From the NCBI GenBank assembly GCA_010015805.1, contig ML978121.1, positions 3,999,049 through 4,063,048 on the forward strand: DNA of 64,000 nucleotides, given 5' to 3'. Source of the stretch: Rhizodiscina lignyota (taxonomy: Eukaryota > Ascomycota > Dothideomycetes > Aulographales > Rhizodiscinaceae). Both the position numbers and the translations under genes were made by a program. Positions within the stretch are counted from its first letter, which is position 1; the number at the start of each line of letters is the position of its first letter. Under the pieces are notes generated by a model. That model was not told the DNA's origin. It worked only from the letters and a program-made list of their open reading frames with translations, and made no database searches. This document shows, piece after piece, positions 56,089-64,000 of the stretch.

Positions 56089-58477
56089 CTATTGCGTACC
56101 AGAGTCTTGCACGAAGGTGGTACCAAAGAATCCGGGATCATAAACCAGATCCTGTCCCGCAAAGAAGTTGACGGAAGATGCAGACTCCATAAGCAATCCT
56201 TCCATATCAGCAAAGTTCAGACCCATCAGCGACTCTAAACTCCCTTGCTCCTGCTCCGTAGCCAATTGAGTTTGGCCCGTGAGTAGGTCATCGATAGAGG
56301 GCGTCGGTCTTGTCCCATGCCAGCCTGCAGGATATGGACAAGTGCTTGCAGGTATAGGAGATTCGAGCAGATCAAGTCGTGAACCAAGAACGCGGATTCG
56401 CTCCCAGAGGCAGCGACTCTGCCGAGATGATTCTGCTCGGTTGCGCAGCAAATTTAGGCAGGCTTTGGCAATGGACTGAGCTTTCAGATACGTCGCTGGC
56501 GCCATGGAGAGTGGTCTTTTGACCAGAGATGGCGACTCCAAGTGCGAGAGATTCAGTGATATGGCGAGAAGTAAGAGGCCTAGCGCTGCGATGAGAAAGT
56601 AGTTGGACCTGGACTTCTCAAAGCCGCATGTCGTGGGCAAGCTGTCCATTGTAGCCAGCAGCTCGCCTATATCAGCTGCCACTTGGACGGAAGAGTCCCA
56701 GATGTCTGCCGGAGCACTGTCCTGGATATCATCCCCTAAGAGAAGACAGCGCAAGATGACGATACGCAGGTTGTTGGCCCGGAGATGAAAGATGGTCCGG
56801 AGTCGCTGGTTCCACATCTCTGTCCTCTCGCTAGCTGACGGAAACAGAAAATCGGTCTCGATCATTTTGCACCACTCGTCTAGACGATACTGGAAATAGG
56901 AAAGTGCCTCTTGACTGCTGCTAGATCCAGTCTGGCGGGTGAGACTCTCATGAAGCAGCGAGCCACATGCCTGCGCACCGATCTGAGCGTATTTCACCAT
57001 GCCCTCCAGGTAGGGAGCTTTGGTCTGGATAGGATGCCGTCTGTTAGCAGAACTCTAGATGCATAGTGAGACACAACACGCACCGGCCTCGGAAAGCAGG
57101 GGTCGAGGCGGAGGTAGAGATCACGGGTCGCGGTAGTGAGGCCTAGAGCATAGCTGATTTGTTGGTCCAGCACGAAAACAGTCCATATGGTATTGACTGC
57201 TTGCGATCGCGTCATCTTATCTGGAAAGGACCGGTTGAGGACGATTTCGCGATTTAGACCCAACTCGAGGACTAGCCTTGCCACGTTGCCCAACAAACGC
57301 CAGGATAGCCGCCAGTTGTTCGCATAGTAATGGAACAGGCTCTGCGATTCTGTCAGGTCAGCCCGCTCATTGACTCAAGCTTAGAGCCAGGACGGTATGG
57401 CTTACCATCAGAGCCAAAATAGTTAATCCCTCAAGATCGACCGTAGCATTCCAGATCATGGACTCGATGTCTGGCCATAGGTTTTTGTGGAGGCTCCGTA
57501 CGAGGTCTGAGCCATTATCGTCATCGACGGCCAAAGCAATGGCGACGATGATGTGGAGTGTTGCGAGATCATTGGGATGTAGCCGAGCGCATCTGCCAAT
57601 ACCATGACTCTCACCGGCATCGGCATTGAGCGAGCATACGTCCCGCACTCGCTGTGCCATGTAAGAGGCATCAACCATTGGATACATCATGCCCGCCAAG
57701 TCCTCATATTTGAAGACAAGGCGTAGGATCTCCTCGCAGTCCAAGGCATCTAAAGGATGAACTGGCGGGTCCGAAAAAGTATCTGACAGACTCCTTGAGG
57801 AAGGCCTGCCCGTGACGTCTTCGGCCTGGACGTCCGCTATGTCGTCGGCCACATCGTCGACAATCTCGCCGTTCAAGATCGAGAAGCACGTGGGTGGCGT
57901 GCTTGAGTTGTTAGTCTCCTCCGACAGCCCCAGAGCCGTAGCGGAGTGTCCTGTGCCCTTCAGATTCGCGTCAACTACACGAATGGGGAAAAATGCGCTG
58001 GTCGAGCTCTGGAACAGCGGCAGCGGTTCGGCAACTGGAGACTGGACGTAGTTAACCTTCGACGAGGGGTGATGTCCGCGTTGCAACTGCTCAAGCGCCG
58101 AGATGCGCTCAAGCACCATATCAAGCTTGCGATTCTGTTGCTGAAATAGCGTCGCGAGGTGGCGGGCACCCTTGACTCTAAGGTATCCACCCGTCAGTAG
58201 AATATCCGCATTCGCACTCGATAGTCTTGATATACTCGAGCTGATTGCCATGCGAGGACTCTTGCGAGAAGCGTTGACCGGTGTAATGACAACCGCTTGA
58301 GTCCCGCTGGATGCAATACGAACAGGGCATTGCCCCGTTGCAGCGGACTTTGGAAGCCCTACACCGATCACAGGCGTGCGTGACGTAGCGATCCCGCTTT
58401 CGGGCGGCCGTTCTCGGGCTATTATTCATGCCAGCTTTGCTGGTTAAAGAGGCGGACTCTCGCCCCGGTCTAGGCAT
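56089..58477 (-). CDS. Zn2Cys6 transcription factor
   Basis: 735 aa from exons 58477..58236, 58177..57406, 57341..57084 and 57024..56089; introns 58-64 nt. The zinc cluster ACDRCRASKVRCNGAMPCSY continues CIQRDSSGC (about residues 35-63), giving all six cysteines. After the first intron a coiled coil follows (ATLFQQQNRKLDMVLERISA). The fungal_trans domain spans about 230-560: HPNDLATLHIIVAIALAVDD, SLFHYYANNWRLSWRLLGNV, TIWTVFVLDQQISYALG, DPCFPRP joined to TKAPYLEGMVKYAQIGAQAC. A short Phe/Asp-rich tail ends the protein. The alternative donor for intron 1, 18 nt downstream, would leave a 40-nt intron. Likely pathway regulator of the P450/GST neighbours, by position only. Confidence 0.9.
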
Positions 58478-58825
58478 GGCGACAGTAGCAGTTCAGTTAA
58501 ACTTCTAATGTTTCTGTATCGGAATGGGTAGTTAAAGAATAAGCGACAGCTTATTGGATTTGGACGCTACTGCACTACTAATTTCATATCCTAGGAGAGA
58601 ACCCCGCTGGCTCCGGGACTTCCGTGCAGCTAAAGCCAGTAAAATAAGTGTATGCTAAAGTGACAACGCTTACTAACTCTACCTTATGCAATATGAATAG
58701 TCCCTGTGCCTACACGCGTTGCTTCGTATTAGGGGTAAGGGCAATGTCACGTGATCGGGGTCACGTGACAGGCTTAGTTATAATGTATGTAACGTGAATA
58801 GGATATTAAATTTATTAAGTATATG
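58478..58825. promoter_or_regulatory. Upstream region of the Zn2Cys6 gene, boundary to mutated DNA
   Basis: About 350 bp with normal dinucleotide use on the gene side; from about 58790 rightward TpA-rich text begins. Contains the paired E-boxes listed next. Confidence 0.45.
58746..58769. promoter_or_regulatory. Paired E-box: GTCACGTGAT and GTCACGTGAC
   Basis: Two CACGTG sites 14 bp apart (core starts 58748 and 58762); the second sits in a perfect 10-bp palindrome. Position is about 270-290 bp upstream of the Zn2Cys6 start codon at 58477. Typical bHLH (Cbf1-type) binding pattern; binding is inferred. Confidence 0.45.
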
Positions 58826-58826
58826 C

Positions 58827-58912
58827 TTATTTAGTACTTATACGCCTATTTATTTAGTACTTATATACCTACTTATTTAGTACTTATATACCTATTTATT
58901 TAGTACTTATAC
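58827..58912. repeat. Four tandem copies of a 23-bp unit
   Basis: TTAGTACTTATA begins at 58831, 58854, 58877 and 58900, exact 23-bp spacing; unit about TTAGTACTTATATACCTATTTAT with single-base variants. It sits at the left edge of the RIP-mutated block. Confidence 0.85.
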
Positions 58913-59429
58913 CCTAATACATTAGGTTCGTAGATCTTACGCTGTAGCTCTAATTCTTTAGGTAGTTATCGATAAGCGTACGGGCCCGCCCTCTCGTAAT
59001 CCTATATGGCTCCGTTTCGCGACTATATACTATAGCTCTATTTCCTTTCCTTCTTAGCAGAGTTAATATAATATAGCGTAGTTATATACATAAGCGCGCG
59101 TAGGCGGGCGTAAGTATATATAAGTATATATAAGTCTATAAGAGTTTTTTTTTTTATAGTAAAGGCGGATAGTAGGGTACGCGAGCGCGCGTAGCTACAG
59201 ACTAACTAGTGCATACTAACTACTATGTGCGTGTACGTGTACGTGTGCATGTATATGCGCTAACCTAATACCTAGGTTCGCGCTAGTTATAGTAAAACCA
59301 GCTTTTTTTTTTTAGTATAGGTAGGGGTCGCTAGTACGGGCTACCTCTCTTAAAACTAGCCTTTTAGATCTCCGGTAAAACTAGTACTACTTAAAAAAAA
59401 ACGCGTATTTATTTACATCTATAACAATA
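58913..59429. other. TpA-rich non-coding DNA at the left of the helicase relic
   Basis: TpA-rich, CpA/TpG-poor sequence with T tracts (59145..59155 and about 59304-59313) and short TAAGTATATA repeats (about 59111-59138). No protein homology read here. Probably the 5' flank of the same mutated element. Confidence 0.6.
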
Positions 59430-59609
59430 AGTACGTATATTATAACTATTAGCGATAATAGCAACAATAATAGCATGCTTAGTCTATCGCCCTTCTTATA
59501 GTTTATAGAGCTATATAAGGTAGTCGTGTATATAGAGCATAGTAGCTGCTATACCCTCGTAACCCTTGACTAGCACTTATAAGACCTATACTACGTCTTA
59601 AAAAAGGAT

Positions 59610-59890
59610 AGAGACTGCCTTACCTAGTATCTTAGGGCTTAGGGCTTAGTAGGCTACGATATTAACGCTATCTAGCCGGAAGACGGAGCGCTACTAGTAC
59701 CTAGTCTAGTAGTATATAAGGGCTATTAATACTTATAGTACTACTTTCACTCTATTAATATTACTAACACATGTAAGTACTACTTTAGGGCGTATAGAGC
59801 GAAGCTAAGCCGCGGCTATCGCTGTTAGGATAATAAGTAGCTATAGTAATAGCTATACGAGCGCGTTATACTATAGACCTTATAGGTAAA
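59610..59890 (+). pseudogene. DUF3505/OrsD-like C2H2 segment of the relic
   Basis: Frame starting 59646 reads LVGYDINAI, a stop, PEDGALLVPSL, YKGY, then FHSINITNTCKYYFRAYRAK and LSRGYRC with stops between. The paired Cys/His region and the phrase around RAYRAKLSRG match DUF3505/OrsD zinc-finger proteins after allowing His-to-Tyr changes (CAC to TAC), as RIP produces. Confidence 0.6.
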
Positions 59891-60789
59891 ATAGAATCGT
59901 ATCGTCTATTTTAAGGTTTCTGCCTATTACAGCTATATTAACAATAATAGCGCTACTAATAATAGTATTAGCCTTAATAGCCCTAGTAATAGTAGTAGCA
60001 ACTAGGATAGTATTACTACGAGATACTAATAGGCCTAGTAGAAATGGCTTAAGTAGTATAGTAAGGCGCTATAGGAGTAAGAGTATATGTTAGAGGCGAC
60101 GCTATAGCTAAAGGCGATAAGGTATTATAGCTATCTCTAGAGGCTGCTAATCGACGAGCTACTAGTATCGTATAAGCTAGCTAGTATAGTAGCAGAGCTA
60201 GAGCTAGCTATAGTATACGATAGTATCGATAGGCTGCTAAGGTAAGGCCTTAACCTTCTTAAAGGTAGTAGCTAAGAGCGGTAGTAGCTAACTAAGCTTA
60301 ATACTAGGCTACTAAACACCTCCTACGCGGCGGAAATCTCGTAGGATCCTATTACGCTACTATAGAATAAGTAGTTAAGGTAGCGCTATATAAGCATATA
60401 GTAAAAGCTTACCTACTACTTCTATAGGGTTAGGGTAATTAGAGACGGGTAGCTAGCGATAGTAAAGGCGGCGAGGGTAGAAAGAGTTGTTAAGGGTAAA
60501 AAGGAGAGTAGGATTAAGGGTAAGACTAAAAGTAAAGATAAAAGCGAGAGTAGGAGTAAGAGTAAGGGTAAGAGTAAGAGAGGGGAGCTACTATTTACTA
60601 CTATACAATAGTAGTAGTAGTATTTTAAAAGGGCTTAGGAAGGCGTATAGTAGGTACTATTATTTAATATAAAAGTAAAGGGTAAGGAGAAGGAGAAGGA
60701 TAAGAGTAGGAAGGTAAAGGAAAGAAGGCAGCTAGTAGTAAAAGACAGAAGAAGAGAGGCGTGTAAAGGTAGCGCTTAATAATACTATA

Positions 60790-62308
60790 CTCGACTTTAG
60801 TATCTTACTAATATAGTAGTACCTTAAGTAGCGCGTCTTCGACTTAGCTATAGTCTTATTCGTAGCTGTTATCGCCTAGAATAGGGGCTAGAAGGCGTAG
60901 ATAAGGGTTAGTAACTATATAAGCTACCTCTTACAGCTTATCTATAATAGCTAGCTACTTACGCTACTATACTACATATAGCTTATTAACCTAGGCGTCC
61001 TAAGCAGCCTTAGCAGCTAGATTATCGCCTTCTAAGACGAGTAGCTACTTAATAACACGCCTAGGCCGGTTAGGGAGCTAAGCTCGACGCGGCTACTTAG
61101 GTTTAAGATTACGCGTAATACTGTTAACTAGGCGTAGGTACGCTAGCACGCCGACGAGGAGACGATTGTCTATAGGGATATATAGCTTTAGATAGGATAG
61201 ATTAGGGCGCTAATTAGGCATAAGCTAGTAGCGGCGAGCGTAGTACTATATAAGGACCTCTACTTTAGGCTAGTAGAAGAGGAGGCTAAGGCTAAGGCCG
61301 GTATTATTCCTAAGATAGGTAAGCTAGTCGATAACTAGGATACCGCCTCTCCTAGGGCATCGTTCCTTACTAATACAAGGAACGAGACGCTACTATAGAC
61401 TGCGTAGTACCTCCTACTTAAGCAGCTAAAGGTCTAGCCCGAGAAGATAAGACTACTATTTTATACGACTATAGGTAATAGCCCTAGGCCCTAGCGGCTA
61501 GATAGCGCTACTATAGTATAGTATAAGGACGCGGTATAGCGCTTCCTCGAGTACATTCTCGTCCTCCTCTACATTAGGTCTAGCTAGCTAGTAAGGCGGC
61601 TAGAGCTACTCGGGCTACGCTAGTACAATCAGCAGGCGGACAAGCGCAACCTATTTATATATAATAGCTACCTAGTCTTCGTACTAACCTACTACAAGTC
61701 GCTTAATATAACTAACGCCTTAAGGTTCCCGGCGCGCTTCCTACTACTATAGGCCGGCGAGCTACTCCTACGCTTCCTCGCGCTAGTATAGCCGTTTAGG
61801 AGGTAGCTGTTAGCCGAGACCGGAGTGCTACCGGTAGTAAGCGAGTATCTCTAGCATAGTAGGCGGTCGTACTAGTCCGAGGAGAGGATAACGAAGGTAC
61901 TCGCTATAGAGTCGCTACAGGCGATCGGGGTAGGGCTAACGGTACGGGCCTAGAGGCAGCTAGTAGTAGGTATTACAATTAAGAAGTTCGCCGGCTAGGG
62001 CTACTAGCTTAACATCGACCGGGCGAGTAACGGGCAGGCTAGCGCCGAGCGTGAGGGCGCTAGAGGTATAAGCGGAGCTAGCATATCTGAGGCGCTCTAC
62101 TAGTAGGCCTCGCACACGCCGCGGATGGGTAATAGCACCTATAGCAGCATAGTCAACTTCTAGGCGGGCCTAACTGACGCCGGCCTATAGGAGTACCTTA
62201 GGGCGAGCTAGATATAGCACGCTCTAGTGCTTAGTAGAGGCGTAGGGGCGGTAGGAGGAGCTATAGACGTTGCTGCTATAGGTATCGCTACTACCGCTAC
62301 TACTACTG

Positions 62309-62341
<33 letters not shown>

Positions 62342-62460
62342 TAGGCCGAAAGCGGGCTAGGCAGTACTCCGCAGACGACCGGCTGCCTCTTACGAAGCGA
62401 ATCGCACTACGTAGAGGGCGGGGGCCGGGGCGGAATGCTACTAGTAGCTATAAAAGGGTC
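60790..62460 (+). pseudogene. Central domain of the relic
   Basis: Frame 1 (codons starting 61021, 61024...) reads LLNNTPRPVRELSSTRL, ADEETIVYRDI, IRALIRHKLVAASVVLYKDL, FLTNTRNETLL, LLKQLKV, DKRNLFIYNSYLVFVLTYYK and FPARFLLL, broken by TAG/TAA. This is the long uncharacterised region that lies between OrsD-like and RecQ domains in such fungal proteins. An intact 78-codon piece at 62227..62463 includes a poly-Thr run from an ACT repeat. Confidence 0.55.
62287..62337. repeat. ACT trinucleotide microsatellite
   Basis: About 16 ACT/ACC/GCT triplets in a row inside the relic, encoding poly-Thr in frame 1. Confidence 0.8.
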
Positions 62461-62559
62461 TAGAGCGAATAGGAGGCGCTCTAGGCACTACAATAGATGT
62501 ATAGGCCTCGTGCCGGCTACTAGTCGGAGGCGCAGGCGGTAGCGGTACGCGCGGTCGTT

Positions 62560-63110
62560 AATAATAGGCTAAAGGTCGTCGCGGTCCTTAGGACGGGAGA
62601 GGGGAAGAGCCTACTATTTATGCTGCCGGCGCGCCTGCCTAGGGCTAGTACGATAGTACTAGTAGTACCTCTTATCGCGCTAAAGCATAACGTTATGCGG
62701 CGGTACAGGCTAATAGGGGTCGAGTATAGCGTATAGGCTAGGGCTTAGGGGGAGCCTCCTAAGCCTAGCTACCTGCTAGTTGTAGTATCCCTAGACTAGG
62801 CCGTACTTAAGCCCTTCCTCGCGTATGTGTACCGCATCGACGCTAAGGGCAGCCTCAGTTAGGTAGTACTAGACGAGGCCTACCTAGTCTATATAGTAGC
62901 CGACTACAGGAAGAAGATAGGGCTAGCGAAGCAGCTACGGGCGCTATAGTACTAGCTTATATGTCTATTAGCTATACTACCGCTAGCGACGGAGGGCGAC
63001 CTAGCTAAGGCGCTACTACTACAGCAGCTAACGGTCGTAAGGTCGGCGACGGCGAGAGGGGACTTAGAGTACTACGTTATCGAGCTAGACAGCCTATAAG
63101 GGTTAGTAGC
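62560..63110 (+). pseudogene. RecQ-type ATPase domain of the relic
   Basis: Frame 1 reads VVAVLRTGEGKSLLFMLPAR with the Walker A motif at 62593..62610, then TIVLVVPLIALKHNVMRR (motif Ia) and VVLDEAYLVY at 62863..62892. RecQ helicases have DExH there; DEAY needs one C-to-T change in CAC, a RIP-type change. Motif III-like LICLLAILPLATEGDL follows. Stops occur at 62860, and at several former Gln/Trp codons. Confidence 0.75.
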
Positions 63111-63189
63111 AGCTAGCAGAAGTAGCCTAATAGCAAGCGTAGTAGTATAGATTAAGGCGGCGCTAGGGTAGGACTAGTTTAACGAGGGC

Positions 63190-63530
63190 GGGTATGGGCT
63201 AGCGCGGGCGATCGTATACTATAGGACCTAGAGCGAGGCTAATAGGGCAGTAGAGGCGATTAGCTATCCGGCGTACTACTTAGACTCTAGTATAGAAGAA
63301 GAGAAGGCGGCCGTCCTTAGGGACTAGCTAGAGGGCCGTCGGTCGGTAGTACTAGCGGCGACGAGCGCCTTTAGGGCCGGCATCGACTATAGCTACGTAC
63401 GGGCGGTCTTCTACATCGGCGAGCCGCGTAGCATAGTAGAGTTTGCGTAGGAGGTCGGTAGGGCGGGTAGGGATAGTAGTAGTAGGGTCTGCGCTGTCTT
63501 CCTCGCGGTAGGGTAGCGGCGGTAGGCGCG
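63190..63530 (+). pseudogene. RecQ C-terminal helicase domain of the relic
   Basis: Frame 1 reads ARAIVYYRT, SEANRAVEAISYPAYYLDSS, EEEKAAVLRD, stop, LEGRRSVVLAATSAFRAGID, YVRAVFYIGEPRSIVEFA, stop (63448), EVGRAGRDSSSRV. The last is helicase motif VI; the stop replaces its conserved Gln (CAG to TAG). Confidence 0.8.
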
Positions 63531-63583
63531 GTAGGCGCGGTAGGCGCGGTAGGAGGGTAGTAGTAGTAGTAGTAGTAGTAGTA
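63520..63583. repeat. 10-bp TAGGCGCGGT repeats followed by (AGT)n
   Basis: Three tandem TAGGCGCGGT units run to about 63550, then AGTAGTAGT through 63583. Both lie just past the RecQ C-terminal domain. Confidence 0.75.
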
Positions 63584-63920
63584 GATATTTAGTAGAGGAG
63601 CTAGCGCTAGAGGGCGTAAAGGTGATAGCTCGCTATCTAGACTAGCCGCGGTGCCGGCTAGCAGTACTAAGCGAGTTCCTAGATAGTAAGGCGTGGGGCT
63701 ACGGCCGGGAGGAGATAGCGTGCAATTGATACTCGAAGCTAGGGCTATATAAGGAAGGAGAGGGCGGGGGGGGAGACGGTAAAGGTAGAGAAGACAGAAG
63801 GGAAGAGAGAGAGGAGATAGGGGAGATAGAGGAGGGTAGGAATAGAAAAGAGGAGGAGGAGGAGGAGGAGGAGGAGGAGGAGGTGAGAAAGAAGGGCGGC
63901 GGCGGCGCGGCGATACTAGC
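63584..63920. other. Right flank of the relic, purine-rich
   Basis: Reading in frame 1 still gives protein-like ELALEGVKVIARYL up to about 63640 but no family motif I can name; then a G/A-rich block containing (GGA)n at 63848..63882. The long open frame on the opposite strand is only the low-complexity complement (poly-Pro/Ser/Tyr). Confidence 0.5.
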
Positions 63921-63967
63921 ACAATATAACAAAGACAGGGCGATAGAGCTAACTCGTGCCACACGAC

Positions 63968-63984
63968 CGGTTCGAGTCGAACCG
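63968..63984. repeat. 17-bp palindrome CGGTTCGAGTCGAACCG
   Basis: Perfect 8-bp arms around a single G at the end of the mutated block, where dinucleotide use returns to normal (about 63920 onward). It could mark the edge of the element or be a regulatory site; it resembles a tRNA T-arm only superficially. Confidence 0.5.
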
Positions 63985-64000
63985 ATTTGAACCTGCTAAC

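Larger units (their letters stand above)
59430..63560 (+). pseudogene. RIP-mutated DUF3505/OrsD plus RecQ-helicase element (telomere-linked-helicase-like)
   Basis: A roughly 4-kb relic read left to right. The DNA is full of TpA, poor in CpA and TpG, yet keeps CpG-rich patches, the footprint of repeat-induced point mutation. Conserved protein segments remain interrupted by TAG/TAA codons where Gln or Trp would be expected. An N-terminal zinc-finger part reads in a different frame (position mod 3 = 0) from the central and helicase parts (mod 3 = 1), so a frameshift or intron lies between about 59.9 and 60.8 kb. The order OrsD-like domain, long central domain, RecQ ATPase and RecQ C-terminal domain resembles large fungal helicases found near telomeres. 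The family name TLH is from memory. Confidence 0.75.

Noticed and set aside
58178-58217. 40-nt version of intron 1 in the Zn2Cys6 gene
   Set aside because: The 58-nt version from GTATAT is a more normal length and keeps the same frame.
59625-59652. CTTAGGGCTTAGGGCTTAG as telomere repeat
   Set aside because: Not TTAGGG arrays; the sequence fits the coding relic (LGL-type residues).
63371-63964. Long minus-strand ORF rich in Pro, Ser and Tyr
   Set aside because: It is the complement of microsatellite and purine-rich DNA in the RecQ relic; no domain.
63960-63995. GGTTCGAGTC / GGTTCAAATC on either strand as a tRNA end
   Set aside because: Flanking bases do not form T, anticodon or acceptor stems; the palindrome explains the match.

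Overview
The window comes from a filamentous ascomycete (Pezizomycotina), most probably a Dothideomycete. Four things point there: genes split by many short GT-AG introns (mostly 45-75 nt, often with CTAAC/CTGAC-like branch sites), a class II hydrophobin, abundant Zn2Cys6 regulators, and a right end rewritten by CpA-to-TpA (RIP-type) mutation. I rebuilt exon structures by eye from splice motifs and known family sequences; no search or RNA evidence was available.

Left and centre (1 to about 33.5 kb) is mostly conserved housekeeping: the 3' end of a Zn2Cys6 regulator, GPI2 (GPI-anchor synthesis), SLA2 (endocytosis and actin), a GNAT acetyltransferase, SLU7 (splicing), an NTF2-like protein, a FolB-type protein, a SPOUT1-like RNA methyltransferase, MED12/SRB8 (Mediator kinase module), an Asterix-like ER protein, eIF1/SUI1, a mitoribosomal mL45/Mba1-like protein, a large uncharacterised fungal protein, an alpha/beta hydrolase and a DUF7053-like protein. 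Several pairs share divergent promoters.

From 33.5 to 49 kb the content becomes secreted and accessory: an exo-polygalacturonase, a class II hydrophobin, an aldo-keto reductase, an EI24/RRT8-like membrane protein, a DUF4185-type glycoprotein, a 2-oxoglutarate/Fe(II) oxygenase and an NmrA-like protein. Intergenic gaps are larger (up to 1.8 kb) and hold candidate small or decayed ORFs.

From 49 kb rightward the DNA looks rearranged. A cytochrome P450 reductase lacking its FMN half is joined directly to a truncated glycosidase fragment. Next comes an apparently intact trio: glutathione S-transferase, a pisatin-demethylase-like P450 and a Zn2Cys6 regulator, plausibly a small detoxification or secondary-metabolism module. 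The last 5 kb (about 58.8 to 63.9 kb) is a strongly RIP-mutated relic in which a DUF3505/OrsD-like zinc-finger segment and a RecQ-family helicase can still be read. This resembles the telomere-linked helicase genes of fungi, so the right end may be subtelomeric.
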